Shown: positions 23,607 through 33,697 of the stretch, piece by piece
Layout of the letters: every line of letters begins with the position of its first letter
Numbering within the stretch: position 1 is the stretch's first letter
DNA from: Woeseiaceae bacterium
GTDB taxonomy: Bacteria > Pseudomonadota > Gammaproteobacteria > Steroidobacterales > Woeseiaceae
Direction of reading: 5' to 3'
Assembly (NCBI GenBank): GCA_028279985.1
Contig: JANQMR010000014.1
Location: forward strand, 1-49,135
DNA: 49,135 nucleotides
Made by a program: the position numbers and the translations under genes
The notes under the pieces: model-generated
Told to the model about the DNA's origin: nothing
Seen by the model: only the letters and a program-made list of their open reading frames with translations
Database searches by the model: none

Positions 23607-26600
23607 ATGTACCGTGGCATACGAGTAATTCTGTTTGCGGGGCTTGCGCTGCTCACGTCCGTTGAAACAGGCGCGCAACAAAAAGAAGACCGGACTCTCA
23701 TCGAAGCACAGGCGCTAGGGAGTGCCTTGCAGGTTCTGGCGGAAGAATACGACCTCCAAGTGTTGTTCGAATCGGCCGCGGTTGAGAATCACACCGCCCG
23801 GGCGATTCCACAAGGTACGTCCCGTGATACCGCGCTGGGCGACCTGCTGGCCGGTACGGAACTCACCTACGAATTCGTCAACGAACGCACCGTCGCGATT
23901 CGGGCAGCAGCGGACGACGACGCTTCCGGGGATGAGGGAGGCGACAGTCACTCAAAAAAATCGAATCTGGCGCCGGTGATGATGGCGCAGAACACGCCGA
24001 GTCGATCGAACCCGACGAGTCCGAACCGGAGTGAGGCCGGTGCGACGAGCGTCGTTACCGGCAAGGTCACGGACGCGCGGACGGGCGCCAATCTCAAAGG
24101 TGCGCTGGTGACGGTCGAGGAAACCGGACAGTCGGCCAGCACCGACGATCACGGCGATTTCCGTCTTGTCGGTGTCGCCATCGGCCGCGTGACGCTCACC
24201 GTGTCGTATCTTGGTTTTGCAGGGCAGTCGGCCGTGGTCGACGTGCGTGGCCCAGGCATATTTCAGGACTTCGCGTTGCGCGGCGGCACGGAAATCGAGG
24301 AGATCGTCGTTTTCGGAACGCGTTCGGCGCGGGTGCAGTCGCTGAACCAGGAGCGGACGGCGCCGAATGTTTCCACCGTGCTCGCCGACGATTTTCTCGG
24401 CAGCTTTACGGGCACGACGATCTCGGAGGCTTTGCGCCGGGCGCCGGGGATCGCGTTCCAGCAGGACCCTTTGACCGGCGAGGGGACGAACGTCATCGTG
24501 CGCGGGCTGGAGCCGGATTTGAACATGGTGACCCTGAACGGCTTGCGGCTGCCGGAGAGCACTGCGACCGGGCGTTCTCCGGATCTCAGCAATCTTCTGA
24601 CCGAGTCCATCTCCAAGGTGACCATCAGCAAGACATTGCTGCCCAGCCAGGATAGCGCCGGAACCGGTGGACTCATCGATATCGAAACCAAGTCGCCCCT
24701 GGACCGTCCGCACAGGTTCGCGAGTTTCGGCGCCGAGCGCGTGATGCGAGACGGGGATTTCGGCGATGGATATCTGGCTTCGGGAACCGTCTCCGGGCGG
24801 TTCGGCGAGGACGAAAGGCTGGGTATCAGCTTTTCGGTGCAGTATCGCGACTCCGAAACCCGCAGCGTTGCCTACAATATCGAGACTTTTGCTCCGGTGT
24901 TGCCGAATCTGGAGACCGGCGCTCCCGCCGGATCGAGCGCGTTCATAGACCCGCGCATGCCTTTCCCGTTCGATGCAGGCCTGACCGACCGATACGTGCT
25001 CAACAGCGAGGAGAGCGAGGCGCGCGTGGATCTGTCCAACCTGTCGCTTTCGGGCTCGATTGCCTATGAGCTGGGCGAGCACACAAGGCTTCGCTTCGAC
25101 GCCCAGCATTTCACCGAAAAGCGCACCGACTACAATACGACGACGCGAACCGGCCTGCTTATCGGCAGAGCGCCGTTGTCTGTCGACGCATTGGGAGGAG
25201 AGATCCGAAACGTCTTCTTCTGGGAGGATGCCTTTGCGCCGCGCGGCATCCCCGGACTGCTGTTCGGCCTGCAGCGTTGGAACCGTTATACGCCGGACAG
25301 AGAAATCGGCACCTCGGCTTTCAGTTTCGACGGACAGACCGATCTCGACAATATCTCCTTCGAGTATGCCGCCGGCTACACCAGGGGCACCTCCAAGACA
25401 CCGATCTCGATCGGTTATACGGTCAGGGAGATTGACAGCGACACCATGGGGTTTGCGGTGCTGCCCAAGAGTTCCCTGTTGCCGGAAGGCCAGAACAATC
25501 AGGTGGGCGGGCGCATCGTGTCACCGTGGGGCGTGCGCACGGGCAACGGCTATCCCGCCCTTTTGCTGACCGACGACGCATTCGCCCGTCTCAACGACCC
25601 CCGGAACTACGCATTCTCCGTTCTTGGAACGGCCGCGGACGCCATCGGCGAGAATGAGCGGCTGTCCGGACGATTCAGCGCCAAATACCATTTCAATCGT
25701 CCGTATCTGGACTATCTGCGCATCGGCGGCTTCGTCGAGAAGGCCAGGTTTCGGCCGAACCTGCACCCGACACGCACACGGTACTTGCCAAATGACAGGG
25801 ATCTTTCGGCTTTCGGCATCGGCTTCGGCACCAGCCCCTTGAGTGCGATCGGGTTTGCGGAGGGACAGGGCTTCGGCGGCTTGACGCAGGAAGATACGCA
25901 ATCGGTGTTGGACAATCTTGCCACGTTTGCCTCCGGCGCCACGCCTTTGCTGAGGCGGATCGATATCGAGCGGGACCCGCGTTTCGACGACCGCTTCTCG
26001 CGGGAGCTGGAGTTCGCCGGCTTTGTCGAGGGCAAAGTGCACTTCGGCAAGCTCGAAGTCATCGGCGGGGTCCGGGTGAGCCATGTGGACGTCCGCGCCG
26101 TCGATCTGCTTGCGCCGCGATTCTTCGACGCGGAAGGGGTAGAGGACCTTCAGTTTGCCGAGGATTTCTCCATCCTGCTCGACGAGTCGGTCGCGCAAAC
26201 GACCGTACTGCCCAGGGTGCTGGCCAATTACCGCTTCGATGAAAACAACATCCTGAGGGCGGGGTATTTTACCTCGGTCGCGCGCCCGCAGATCAGCCAG
26301 CTTGCCGCCCCGCGCACCGTTACGCTGAATCTGAGGCCCCAGTTCGGTCCCAACAGGGACCAGCCGCTTTTGTTCTTCAGGGAGGGCAATCCGGACCTCG
26401 AGCCGGCGTTCACGCACAACTTCGACGCGGCGTTCGAGAGATACGACGACGATGGCGTGTTCAAGCTCGGCCTCTTTTACAAGCGGATCGACAACTTCAT
26501 CCAGCGTAATGCCTTGGCCGCCGTCAGCAGCGTGGACGGCGTCGGACCGCTGCCGGACGACCGGCGGTTCGATCTGGCCAACTTGCCGGACAATCTGTTC

Positions 26601-27200
26601 GTATCGGGAAGCCGGCCTCGCAACGGCGAAGGCGTCGCCGAAATCTGGGGACTGGAAGTGGCGGTGGAACGCCAGCTTACGTTCTTGCCCGGTTTCTGGA
26701 GCGGTTTCGGGGTGCTGGCGAACTATACGTATTCGGACAGTTCGCGGACCGACGTTCTGACATGGCTGTTCAGCCCGGTCGAGTTCGACGATGCCGGCAA
26801 TCCCACGGCCTTCGAGCAGGTGGATATCGACGTCGACGTGGCCTTCAATCAACAGCCGAAACACTCGGGAACCGCCGCGATCACCTATAACAGGGACAAC
26901 ATAGACGCCTCGCTCAGCTATACGGTACAGGCAAGGCGGCTGGTGGACGGCGTCCGGAACTTCGACCTGGATCGATACGACGAGCGCGTCAGCACACTGG
27001 ACCTGCGGGCGGAGTACTACCTCGGTTTGGGCAGGGGCGATGTCCGTGTCTATTTCGAGGGGCTGGATCTCCTGAAAGGGAGCGACGATCCGTTTATCGA
27101 GACATCCATCGGCGGTGCGAACGGAGTCCCCAAATACTACACGGGCGGTCGCTTCCTCGGCGGAAGGTCGTTCCTGTTCGGCGCCGTCGCCAGTTTTTGA
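23607..27200 (+). CDS. TonB-dependent receptor with STN signalling domain
   Basis: The 1197-residue protein has a signal peptide (1 to about 23, ending TGA-Q). An STN domain (about 33-98, LGSALQVLAEEYDLQVLFES) contacts FecR. A low-complexity Ser/Asn/Pro linker follows, then a carboxypeptidase-regulatory-like beta domain (about 150-228, VVTGKVTDARTGANLKGALV). The plug starts near 232 (EEIVVFGTR) and includes ISEALRRAPGIAFQ and NVIVRGLEPDLNMVTLNG. The 22-strand barrel ends in the aromatic C-terminus VASF, as outer-membrane proteins do. STN plus the upstream sigma/FecR pair marks it as a transducer that induces its own uptake system. The regulatory-like domain is common in receptors for peptides or glycans. 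The substrate is not predictable; the neighbouring amidohydrolase suggests a peptide-like or amide compound. Confidence 0.93.
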   Translation: MYRGIRVILFAGLALLTSVETGAQQKEDRTLIEAQALGSALQVLAEEYDLQVLFESAAVENHTARAIPQGTSRDTALGDLLAGTELTYEFVNERTVAIRAAADDDASGDEGGDSHSKKSNLAPVMMAQNTPSRSNPTSPNRSEAGATSVVTGKVTDARTGANLKGALVTVEETGQSASTDDHGDFRLVGVAIGRVTLTVSYLGFAGQSAVVDVRGPGIFQDFALRGGTEIEEIVVFGTRSARVQSLNQERTAPNVSTVLADDFLGSFTGTTISEALRRAPGIAFQQDPLTGEGTNVIVRGLEPDLNMVTLNGLRLPESTATGRSPDLSNLLTESISKVTISKTLLPSQDSAGTGGLIDIETKSPLDRPHRFASFGAERVMRDGDFGDGYLASGTVSGRFGEDERLGISFSVQYRDSETRSVAYNIETFAPVLPNLETGAPAGSSAFIDPRMPFPFDAGLTDRYVLNSEESEARVDLSNLSLSGSIAYELGEHTRLRFDAQHFTEKRTDYNTTTRTGLLIGRAPLSVDALGGEIRNVFFWEDAFAPRGIPGLLFGLQRWNRYTPDREIGTSAFSFDGQTDLDNISFEYAAGYTRGTSKTPISIGYTVREIDSDTMGFAVLPKSSLLPEGQNNQVGGRIVSPWGVRTGNGYPALLLTDDAFARLNDPRNYAFSVLGTAADAIGENERLSGRFSAKYHFNRPYLDYLRIGGFVEKARFRPNLHPTRTRYLPNDRDLSAFGIGFGTSPLSAIGFAEGQGFGGLTQEDTQSVLDNLATFASGATPLLRRIDIERDPRFDDRFSRELEFAGFVEGKVHFGKLEVIGGVRVSHVDVRAVDLLAPRFFDAEGVEDLQFAEDFSILLDESVAQTTVLPRVLANYRFDENNILRAGYFTSVARPQISQLAAPRTVTLNLRPQFGPNRDQPLLFFREGNPDLEPAFTHNFDAAFERYDDDGVFKLGLFYKRIDNFIQRNALAAVSSVDGVGPLPDDRRFDLANLPDNLFVSGSRPRNGEGVAEIWGLEVAVERQLTFLPGFWSGFGVLANYTYSDSSRTDVLTWLFSPVEFDDAGNPTAFEQVDIDVDVAFNQQPKHSGTAAITYNRDNIDASLSYTVQARRLVDGVRNFDLDRYDERVSTLDLRAEYYLGLGRGDVRVYFEGLDLLKGSDDPFIETSIGGANGVPKYYTGGRFLGGRSFLFGAVASF

Positions 27201-27216
27201 GCGCCAGCGGTAAAGC

Positions 27217-27253
27217 GCCTCCGCCGAAGCTTTTGGACGGTTTCGGCGGAGGC
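27217..27253 (+). promoter_or_regulatory. 12-bp perfect hairpin between the receptor and amidohydrolase genes
   Basis: GCCTCCGCCGAA (27217-27228) and TTCGGCGGAGGC (27242-27253) are exact complements around a 13-nt loop. The hairpin starts 16 nt after the receptor stop and ends directly before ATG 27254. No T-run follows. It may limit readthrough or hide a ribosome site (GGAGG at 27248-27252 is within the stem). It argues that translation of the next gene starts at or after 27254. Confidence 0.65.
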
Positions 27254-27274
27254 ATGGCGTCCGGACAGCGGAAC

Positions 27275-30200
27275 ATGGATGCTCTTCTGGCAAAGCTCAA
27301 AAACGGTCTTGGCGGAATGGCACCGCTCTTGCTGGCCATGTGCGTTGCCGTGGCCCCATCTACCGGCAACACCGCTCAGCAGCACCGGCAGATCTCATTC
27401 AGCGTCAGCGAAGCGACGGCAATGGGCATCGACGTATCGCCGGATGGTCGAAGTCTGGCGCTGACCGTTCTGGGCGATGTCTATCTGCTGCCCGTGGACG
27501 GCGGCGTTGCCGAGCCGGTGCTGGTCAGCCGGTGGTGGGACGACTGGGTGCGGTTTTCGCCGGGCGGCGACCGGCTGCTGATGTCGAGCGATCGAAACGG
27601 CCTTGAAAACAGCTTGTGGACGTTGGGTCTCGAAGACCGGAAGCTGCGCTTGGTTACGCCCGGTCCCGTCACCCAGGCGGTGTGGGATACACACGGCGAC
27701 CATGCCATCGGCGCCACACCGCGCCTCGGGCTGACCAGGGTCCGCATTGAAGGGAACGATCCGCCGCAAACGTTACCGGATACGGAATACGCGTGGACGC
27801 CCGCAATCGGCCGCGTGAGCGGCGATATCTACTATACCTTCGGAGGGGATATCTTTCGGCTCCGCCGGGCAACCGGCCTGATAGAGCCCGAGCCCATACG
27901 GCGTGCCGACAGCATCGATCTGTTGCCGCGGCCGTCTCCGGACGAAACTGTCCTGACTTATATCTCATGCGGCAAGAGAGACGCGCAACTGCGCCTCATC
28001 GGCTTGGCGACCGAAGCAGACAAGCTGCTTCACGAGTTCCCGCCCTTTCCGTGTGCCTCCAACAAACGGACCGACGACGGACTGCCGTTGCCCGCCTACG
28101 CTTTTTCGCCGGACGGCCGGTCCGTTTTCATCGCCAGCGGCGGCGGAATCGTTCGTATCGATATGGAAACGGGCGCCTCCAGGGAGGTTCCCTTCACGGT
28201 CCATATCGAGAAGACGCTATCGGTCCCCGCCAAGCCGGTGATTGGCGCGCACGATAGTCCCAAGGTTCGTCATCTCAGGTGGACGAGCGTGGCGCCGGAC
28301 GGCGACCACGTCGTATTCAGCGCGCTCGGCAAGGTCTGGGTTTACGACCGCCGGAGCTCGCGTGTGCGGCGGCTGACCGACAGTCATGAACGGGAATATG
28401 CGCCGGCGGTTTCGCCGGATGGCGCACGCGTTGCCTATGTCGCGTGGAGCGATTCGGATTTGGGGGCGCTGAAAGTGGTACCGCTTGCGGGCGGCAAGAG
28501 CACGCGCATTACAAAAGAGCCCGGCTTTTATGCAAATCCCGCTTGGCTTTCGGATGGATCGGGCGTGATCTATTTGCAAGGCGTGCAGGAGCGTGTCGCG
28601 GATGAGATGCTGGTCACGGGCAGCTTGAGTCTGGTCCATCCGCCACAGCGCATGGCGCTGCGCAAGACGGATCTCGAATCGCAGGAAACGAAACAGATCG
28701 CGGTCCTGGCGACGCCGTCATTGGCGGTTTCGCGTTTCTTCTCGCCCCTGACCGTGCTCGGCTCCGACGGTCGGGTCTACTTCATGGAGCCCTATGAAGG
28801 CGACAGGCGCCAACTGGCTTCAATGCCGGTGACCGGCGGGGAACGTCGCAGCCATGTGATCTTCGACAAGCGCGTCGACTACGCGGTGCCATCCCCCGAT
28901 GGCCGACGCATCGCCATCGCCACACGGCTCGGGCTATGGGTGGCCGAGCTCGATGCGGGACTGTCCGCGCTCGACCGGCTCGATTTGTCCGAGTTGCCGG
29001 CAAAGGCCTCGAAAATATCGGGCGTCGGGGCCTCCAATGCCCATTGGGCGGATGACGAGACCCTCTATTTCGGGTTCCTCGATGAGGTCTATGAATGGCG
29101 TCAGGGCGACGACGGCGCGTCCAAGGCCGACACGATCGACCTGCGAATCGACCGGGCCGACCCACCCGGAAGCATCGCCTTCACCGGCGCCACCGTGATC
29201 ACGATGCGGGGCGACGAGGTGATCCGCGATGCGACCGTCCTGGTCGCGGGCAGCCGGATCGCAAAAGTCGGTAAAGCGAGCGAGATCGACGTACCCAGCG
29301 ACACGACGCTGATAGACGCGGCGGGCCTTACGATCATACCGGGTTTGATCGACGTGCATCAGCACAGCCATTTGTTCAATTCCGGACCGCTGGAGTTTTT
29401 TCCCGAGGTCAACTGGGTGTATCTGGCGAATCTGGCGTTTGGGGTCACGACGATTTTCGACCCGGCCGCGAATACCGGCAGCGTCTTTGCCTTGTCGGAG
29501 ATGGTGGCGTTCGGGCAGATGATCGGCCCCAGGGTCTACTCCGCGGGCGGCGTTGTCATGGGGCTGCAATTGCATAGGGATTTTGTGGACATTGACGGCC
29601 CTTCGGCGGCGCGAGGTATCGTCGGTCGCCTGGCGTCGGCGGGTGCGGTGCTGGTGAAGTCCTACTTGCAGCCGAGTCGCGAGGCCCGTCGCCTGATCCT
29701 CGCGCAAGCGCGGCACGCGGGCATCGGCGTGACGTTCGAGGGCGGCTACAACCTCGTCGACGATCTGAGGGCGGCGGCCGACGGCCACACGGCCATAGAG
29801 CATGCCCCGGCCGCCCATCCGTTCCGGTCCGATGTGGTGCAGTTCCTGGCTGGCAGTCGCATCAACCTGACTCCGGGCAGCCTGAGCTTTAGTGCATACA
29901 TACAGGGTGCGCCGCTCGGGCTCATCGTCCGCGACTACCGGTCGGATGCCAGAATCCGCCGGTTTCACCCCGATAAGATTGTATCGTTGTCGTTCCGCGA
30001 TCTTGCCGGCTACGACCCGGATACGGATGCCATATACCAGCAGAGCGTGAAGAACATCGTGGAACTGATCCGCGCCGGTGCGCGCGTGAGTTCGGGCAGC
30101 CATTCACGGGGTGGTCTTGCCACGCATGGCGAGACATGGCTGCTTGTCGATGGCGGGGTCAAGCCCATGGAGGCGCTGCGGTCGGCCACCTATCGCGGTG

Positions 30201-30502
30201 CTGAAAAACTCGGCCTGGACAACGATCTGGGGTCGCTGGCGGCCGGCAAGCTGGCGGACATGGCCGTGCTCACCTGCAACCCGCTGGACAACATCCGCTG
30301 CACCGCTGACATCGCCTACGTCGTCAAAGCCGGCACCGTCTACCACGCCGAAAGCATGACCCGGCTCTACCCCGACTACAAACCCTTACCCAAACCCATG
30401 TGGCACTCCGATGAGGATTGGGCGGCCTTGAAACCGCGGCTGCCAGAGCGGCTTTCTCCAAGACGACAGGCCCGAACGAAGGAGGCCGCGCCAGCTAACT
30501 GA
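27275..30502 (+). CDS. Exported TolB-like beta-propeller/amidohydrolase fusion
   Basis: The frame is open from TTG 27197, but a strong hairpin occupies 27217-27253, so ATG 27275 is preferred; it gives 1075 residues and a signal-like N-terminus (MAPLLLAMCVAVAPSTG). ATG 27254 remains possible. The first 600 residues carry WD40-like/PD40 repeats of TolB type (IDVSPDGRSLAL, VSPDGARVAYVAWSDS, VPSPDGRRIAIATRLG). The rest is an amidohydrolase: GLIDVHQHSH with the HxH metal ligands, AIEHAP, VSSGSHSRGG and a C-terminal KLADMAVLTCNPLDNI. Family members include periplasmic peptidase-like and imidazolonepropionase-like hydrolases. It follows the FecI-FecR-receptor unit closely and probably processes the imported compound. 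Confidence 0.85.
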   Translation: MDALLAKLKNGLGGMAPLLLAMCVAVAPSTGNTAQQHRQISFSVSEATAMGIDVSPDGRSLALTVLGDVYLLPVDGGVAEPVLVSRWWDDWVRFSPGGDRLLMSSDRNGLENSLWTLGLEDRKLRLVTPGPVTQAVWDTHGDHAIGATPRLGLTRVRIEGNDPPQTLPDTEYAWTPAIGRVSGDIYYTFGGDIFRLRRATGLIEPEPIRRADSIDLLPRPSPDETVLTYISCGKRDAQLRLIGLATEADKLLHEFPPFPCASNKRTDDGLPLPAYAFSPDGRSVFIASGGGIVRIDMETGASREVPFTVHIEKTLSVPAKPVIGAHDSPKVRHLRWTSVAPDGDHVVFSALGKVWVYDRRSSRVRRLTDSHEREYAPAVSPDGARVAYVAWSDSDLGALKVVPLAGGKSTRITKEPGFYANPAWLSDGSGVIYLQGVQERVADEMLVTGSLSLVHPPQRMALRKTDLESQETKQIAVLATPSLAVSRFFSPLTVLGSDGRVYFMEPYEGDRRQLASMPVTGGERRSHVIFDKRVDYAVPSPDGRRIAIATRLGLWVAELDAGLSALDRLDLSELPAKASKISGVGASNAHWADDETLYFGFLDEVYEWRQGDDGASKADTIDLRIDRADPPGSIAFTGATVITMRGDEVIRDATVLVAGSRIAKVGKASEIDVPSDTTLIDAAGLTIIPGLIDVHQHSHLFNSGPLEFFPEVNWVYLANLAFGVTTIFDPAANTGSVFALSEMVAFGQMIGPRVYSAGGVVMGLQLHRDFVDIDGPSAARGIVGRLASAGAVLVKSYLQPSREARRLILAQARHAGIGVTFEGGYNLVDDLRAAADGHTAIEHAPAAHPFRSDVVQFLAGSRINLTPGSLSFSAYIQGAPLGLIVRDYRSDARIRRFHPDKIVSLSFRDLAGYDPDTDAIYQQSVKNIVELIRAGARVSSGSHSRGGLATHGETWLLVDGGVKPMEALRSATYRGAEKLGLDNDLGSLAAGKLADMAVLTCNPLDNIRCTADIAYVVKAGTVYHAESMTRLYPDYKPLPKPMWHSDEDWAALKPRLPERLSPRRQARTKEAAPAN

Positions 30503-30530
30503 TCTCATGGGCTGCAGGAGTACGTGACGT

Positions 30531-30548
30531 CGGCCGGTGCGACGGCCG
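30531..30548. terminator. Hairpin between convergent transcription units
   Basis: CGGCCG (30531-30536) and CGGCCG (30543-30548) pair around GTGCGA. It lies in the 193-bp gap between the amidohydrolase gene (plus) and the permease gene (minus), where both transcripts must end. No T-run is seen, and the gap holds nothing else recognised. Confidence 0.35.
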
Positions 30549-30695
30549 CATGTTCGATAGCGATGAGCCGGTCGCTTTCGGGACGTGACGAACCGGTTGG
30601 TTGTAGCATGTTATAGCGAGCGCGTCCGGGTTCGGAGGCGCTTGTCGACGGCAGTGAGAATCGCCGTGCGTCTTCCGAGGTCGGGCCCGACCGTA

Positions 30696-31979
30696 CTATG
30701 GCTGCCCGGCGAAAAGCCGCCTGAGCGGCTTCGACGAAAGCAGCACGTACACTAGCGCGGCGCCGATCATCGAGTCGAATGCGGGTACCGTCGTCAGCAC
30801 GAGGGTCTCGCTCACGGCCAGCCAGCCGACGGCAAAGCCCGCCAGCCAGGCGATGAAGGCCGAGGGTCTGTACGCCGGCAGGGACTCGAGTTCTTCGATC
30901 GAATAGTTCTGCCGATTGACGAAGAAAAAGTCGCAGATGTAGATTCCGCACAGGCTCGGAACGGAGATACCGAGAAAGCTGATGTAGGGGATGAACAGCT
31001 TCACGACGTCGAACACCGACAGCGCCGTGGCGACCGTGCCGAAGGCCGCGATACTCAGCCAGAACTTCGCCCGGCTGAAAGAGGCGGCGACCGAAAGACC
31101 GACGGAGTAGAGCATGCCGACGTTGCTCGATACGGTCGAGAATATCAGCACGACCATCGCTCCGGCGCCGATGCCGAGCGACAGCATGATCTTCAGCAGG
31201 TCCTCTTCACCCGACAGGACGGACGGAACCGCGGTGACCGTGAGCACGATCGGAAAGGACACGCCCAACGCCAGATAGATTGCGAGCAGCGCCCGTTTAG
31301 GGTTGCGCGCATAGCGCGCGTAGTCGGGGAGCGTAACGATGCCGCCGCTGTACGCACCGATGACGATGGACATCGCCGCGCCGATTCCAAGCGTCCCGGC
31401 GCCCGGTCCTTCCAGACCTGCCAGTCCCTGCTGCGTCAGCGCCCTGAACGCACCGTACAGCAACAGCAGGGCCAGAAGAGGCACCATGATCATGGCCATT
31501 CTTTCGATGGCGCGAAACCCGTAGATGGTAATGCCCACCATGATCAGGCCGCCGAGAACGGCGAGCCATTGCTTCGACAGTTGCAGGCCGGACCCCGCCG
31601 ACAGCAGTTCCTGCGCGGCGCCCCCGAAGAGGTTGCAGAGGATCGCGAACCAGAAAAACAGCACCAGGCCGATCAACAGGCTGGCATAGCGGTAACCGGA
31701 CGTGCCGAACGAGTAGCGCAGAATCAGGTATGTGGACAGCTTCGAGCGTGCGCCAACCATGCCGGCGAAGACGCCGGTGATCGCCAGCACCTGGCAGCCG
31801 ATGACGAAGCTCAGGATGGATGGATAAAAGCCGGCGCCGATGCTGATCTGCGACGCCATCAGGAACCCCGGCACGGCGATGGTGCCGCCGATGATGATCA
31901 GGGCGATGTGCCAGGCACTGACGCGATCTCTTTCCGCAACCGGCCGATGCGAATAGTCGTCGCCCGGCAGCCTGCTCAT
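30696..31979 (-). CDS. NCS1-family permease (cytosine/purine/hydantoin type)
   Basis: The 427-residue protein is almost entirely hydrophobic, with about 12 transmembrane helices. Features fit the nucleobase-cation-symport-1 family (CodB/Mhp1): a first helix ALIIIGGTIAVPGFLMAS, then GAGFYPSILSFVIG, RYSFGTSGYRYASLLIGLVL, a central GAYSGGIVTLPDYARYA, and late ISFLGISVPSLCGIYICDFF. Known members import cytosine, purines, allantoin or hydantoins with Na+ or H+. ATG 31979 was chosen because it overlaps the upstream gene's stop as ATGA; upstream extension would run into that gene. As the last gene of the hydantoinase operon it most likely imports the cyclic amide that HyuA/HyuB open. Confidence 0.9.
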   Translation of the reverse strand: MSRLPGDDYSHRPVAERDRVSAWHIALIIIGGTIAVPGFLMASQISIGAGFYPSILSFVIGCQVLAITGVFAGMVGARSKLSTYLILRYSFGTSGYRYASLLIGLVLFFWFAILCNLFGGAAQELLSAGSGLQLSKQWLAVLGGLIMVGITIYGFRAIERMAMIMVPLLALLLLYGAFRALTQQGLAGLEGPGAGTLGIGAAMSIVIGAYSGGIVTLPDYARYARNPKRALLAIYLALGVSFPIVLTVTAVPSVLSGEEDLLKIMLSLGIGAGAMVVLIFSTVSSNVGMLYSVGLSVAASFSRAKFWLSIAAFGTVATALSVFDVVKLFIPYISFLGISVPSLCGIYICDFFFVNRQNYSIEELESLPAYRPSAFIAWLAGFAVGWLAVSETLVLTTVPAFDSMIGAALVYVLLSSKPLRRLFAGQP

Positions 31980-33688
31980 TCGGTTTGCCGTTCTCGGAGG
32001 CGCGACGTGGCTTCCTCGTCGATCCTGCCGTTTTCGATCGCGACTTTGTACAGCTCCCTCGCCGCCTCGGTCGATACGTAGCCGTCGAGAACGTCGTCGA
32101 GTACTTTTTGCGGCTCGCGCTTCCAGGGATGGCCGTGACCGCCGCCGCCCGCGGAGATGCTGACGATACGGTCGCCGACCTCCACCGCCGCTCGATGCGT
32201 TCCCGTCTTCTTCGACCTTTCGGTGTCCGGGAAGAAATGCATGGTGTTGGGTTCCGGGCTCAGTCCGCCGGCCAGTGCCCATGGCGGCGTCTTGCTCTTC
32301 TTCGTAATCGACAGAAAATGTCCCGGCCAGACGATCCTGATGTCCCGCCGAATGCCGAGGCCGCCCCGGTGATTTCCCGCGCCGCCGCTGTCGCAACGCA
32401 ACTCGACGGACTCGAACTGCATGCCGGTCTTTGCCTCCAGCACTTCAATCGGCGTATTGCGGATCATCGTGGTGGAGATGTGGTTCAGGGCATTGCTGCC
32501 GTCATGGTTGCAGGCGGCGCCCCAGCCCACCGGCTCGTTGTTGCTGATAGCATAGTCGCGATTCGTCTCGGGCTCTTTACCGTACATCAGGAATCCCGGA
32601 ACGTCGCCGCCGGAACATGCGGCGATCCTGTCCGGCATGGCTTTGGCCAGCGCCTTGAATACCAGCTCCATCGCGATCATGGCCGCCCACTGCGTATACG
32701 TTGCCGCCGGATACACGGCGTGAAACAGGTTGCCCGGCGGAGCGACTACGTCCAGAGGCCGGAAACAACCGGCGTTGCTCGGATGCGAGGGTGTCGTCAG
32801 AATCTTCAGGGCGACCTTGCTGATCGTCTGTGTCAGCCCGAACGGAATGTTCACGGGGCCTGCGACCATGTCGGGCGAAGCGCTGAAGTCGACGACGAAT
32901 CTGTCGCCGTCTATCGTCACTTTGACGCGCATGGGTATCTTCACGTCGTCGATGCCGTCGTCATCCATGATGTCTTCGGCTTCCCACGTGCCGTCGGGCA
33001 GATCGAGCAGGGCCTTCCTCGTCACTCGCTCGCCGTAGTCGAGAATGCCCTCGATCGCGGTTTCGAGCTGCTCGCCGCCGAACTTGCGCCTGATCTGCTT
33101 CAGGCGCCTGATGCCCGTATTGACGGCGGCGACCTGCGCTTCCAGGTCGCCGAGCACGTTGTCCGGCAGTCGTGAATTGAATCGAATCAGGTCCACTATC
33201 TCACGATCCGGCCGGCCGCGCTTGTAGACTTTGAGCGCCGGCAGTATCAGGCCTTCCTGGTGAATGTCGGTCGAGTCGAGGACGTAGCCGGGGTCCTTCG
33301 CGCCGAGGTCCAGCCAGTGCGCACGTATGCAGACATAGGCAAAGGGCGCGTCTTCACCGTCGTCGAAGACGGGCGTGAACATCGCCACGTCCGCGGCATG
33401 CGCCGAGCTCCAGTAGGGATAGTTCAATATGACGATGTCGCCCGGCTCCAGATTCTCGACGCCGACGTGTTCCACCCCCTTTCTGATCGCGTAGTCGTTG
33501 GCGCCGAGAAAGAACGCCAGACCCGGGGCGTCCGCGATCAGGTCGAGGTCCTTGCTGTAGACGGATATCCCGAAATCCAGGACCTCGTAGATGACCGGGC
33601 TGAAGGCGGTACGGATCAAGGTCCGGCGCATTTCCTCCGCGGCCGAGCCGAGATAGCTGTGGATGACGCTTGTCGTAGAGCTGTCCAT
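31976..33688 (-). CDS. Hydantoinase/oxoprolinase subunit B (HyuB-like)
   Basis: The 570-residue protein is of the hydantoinase B/oxoprolinase family: SAAEEMRRTLIRTAFSPVIY near the start, then GDIVILNYPYWSSAHAADV, a central NIPFGLTQTISKVALKIL, and late GGAGNHRGGLGIRRDI and AGGGGHGHPW glycine-rich segments. Together with subunit A it performs ATP-dependent hydrolysis of cyclic imides or lactams such as N-methylhydantoin or 5-oxoproline; related enzymes are acetone/acetophenone carboxylases. The length is normal. It begins 9 nt after the HyuA stop and its own stop overlaps the permease start. The exact substrate is not predictable. Confidence 0.92.
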   Translation of the reverse strand: MDSSTTSVIHSYLGSAAEEMRRTLIRTAFSPVIYEVLDFGISVYSKDLDLIADAPGLAFFLGANDYAIRKGVEHVGVENLEPGDIVILNYPYWSSAHAADVAMFTPVFDDGEDAPFAYVCIRAHWLDLGAKDPGYVLDSTDIHQEGLILPALKVYKRGRPDREIVDLIRFNSRLPDNVLGDLEAQVAAVNTGIRRLKQIRRKFGGEQLETAIEGILDYGERVTRKALLDLPDGTWEAEDIMDDDGIDDVKIPMRVKVTIDGDRFVVDFSASPDMVAGPVNIPFGLTQTISKVALKILTTPSHPSNAGCFRPLDVVAPPGNLFHAVYPAATYTQWAAMIAMELVFKALAKAMPDRIAACSGGDVPGFLMYGKEPETNRDYAISNNEPVGWGAACNHDGSNALNHISTTMIRNTPIEVLEAKTGMQFESVELRCDSGGAGNHRGGLGIRRDIRIVWPGHFLSITKKSKTPPWALAGGLSPEPNTMHFFPDTERSKKTGTHRAAVEVGDRIVSISAGGGGHGHPWKREPQKVLDDVLDGYVSTEAARELYKVAIENGRIDEEATSRLRERQTE

Positions 33689-33697
33689 TGCCGTTAC

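Noticed and set aside
25521..27293. 590-codon minus-strand open frame opposite the TonB-dependent receptor
   Set aside because: The plus strand encodes a full receptor ending in an aromatic residue; the antisense product has no recognisable domain.
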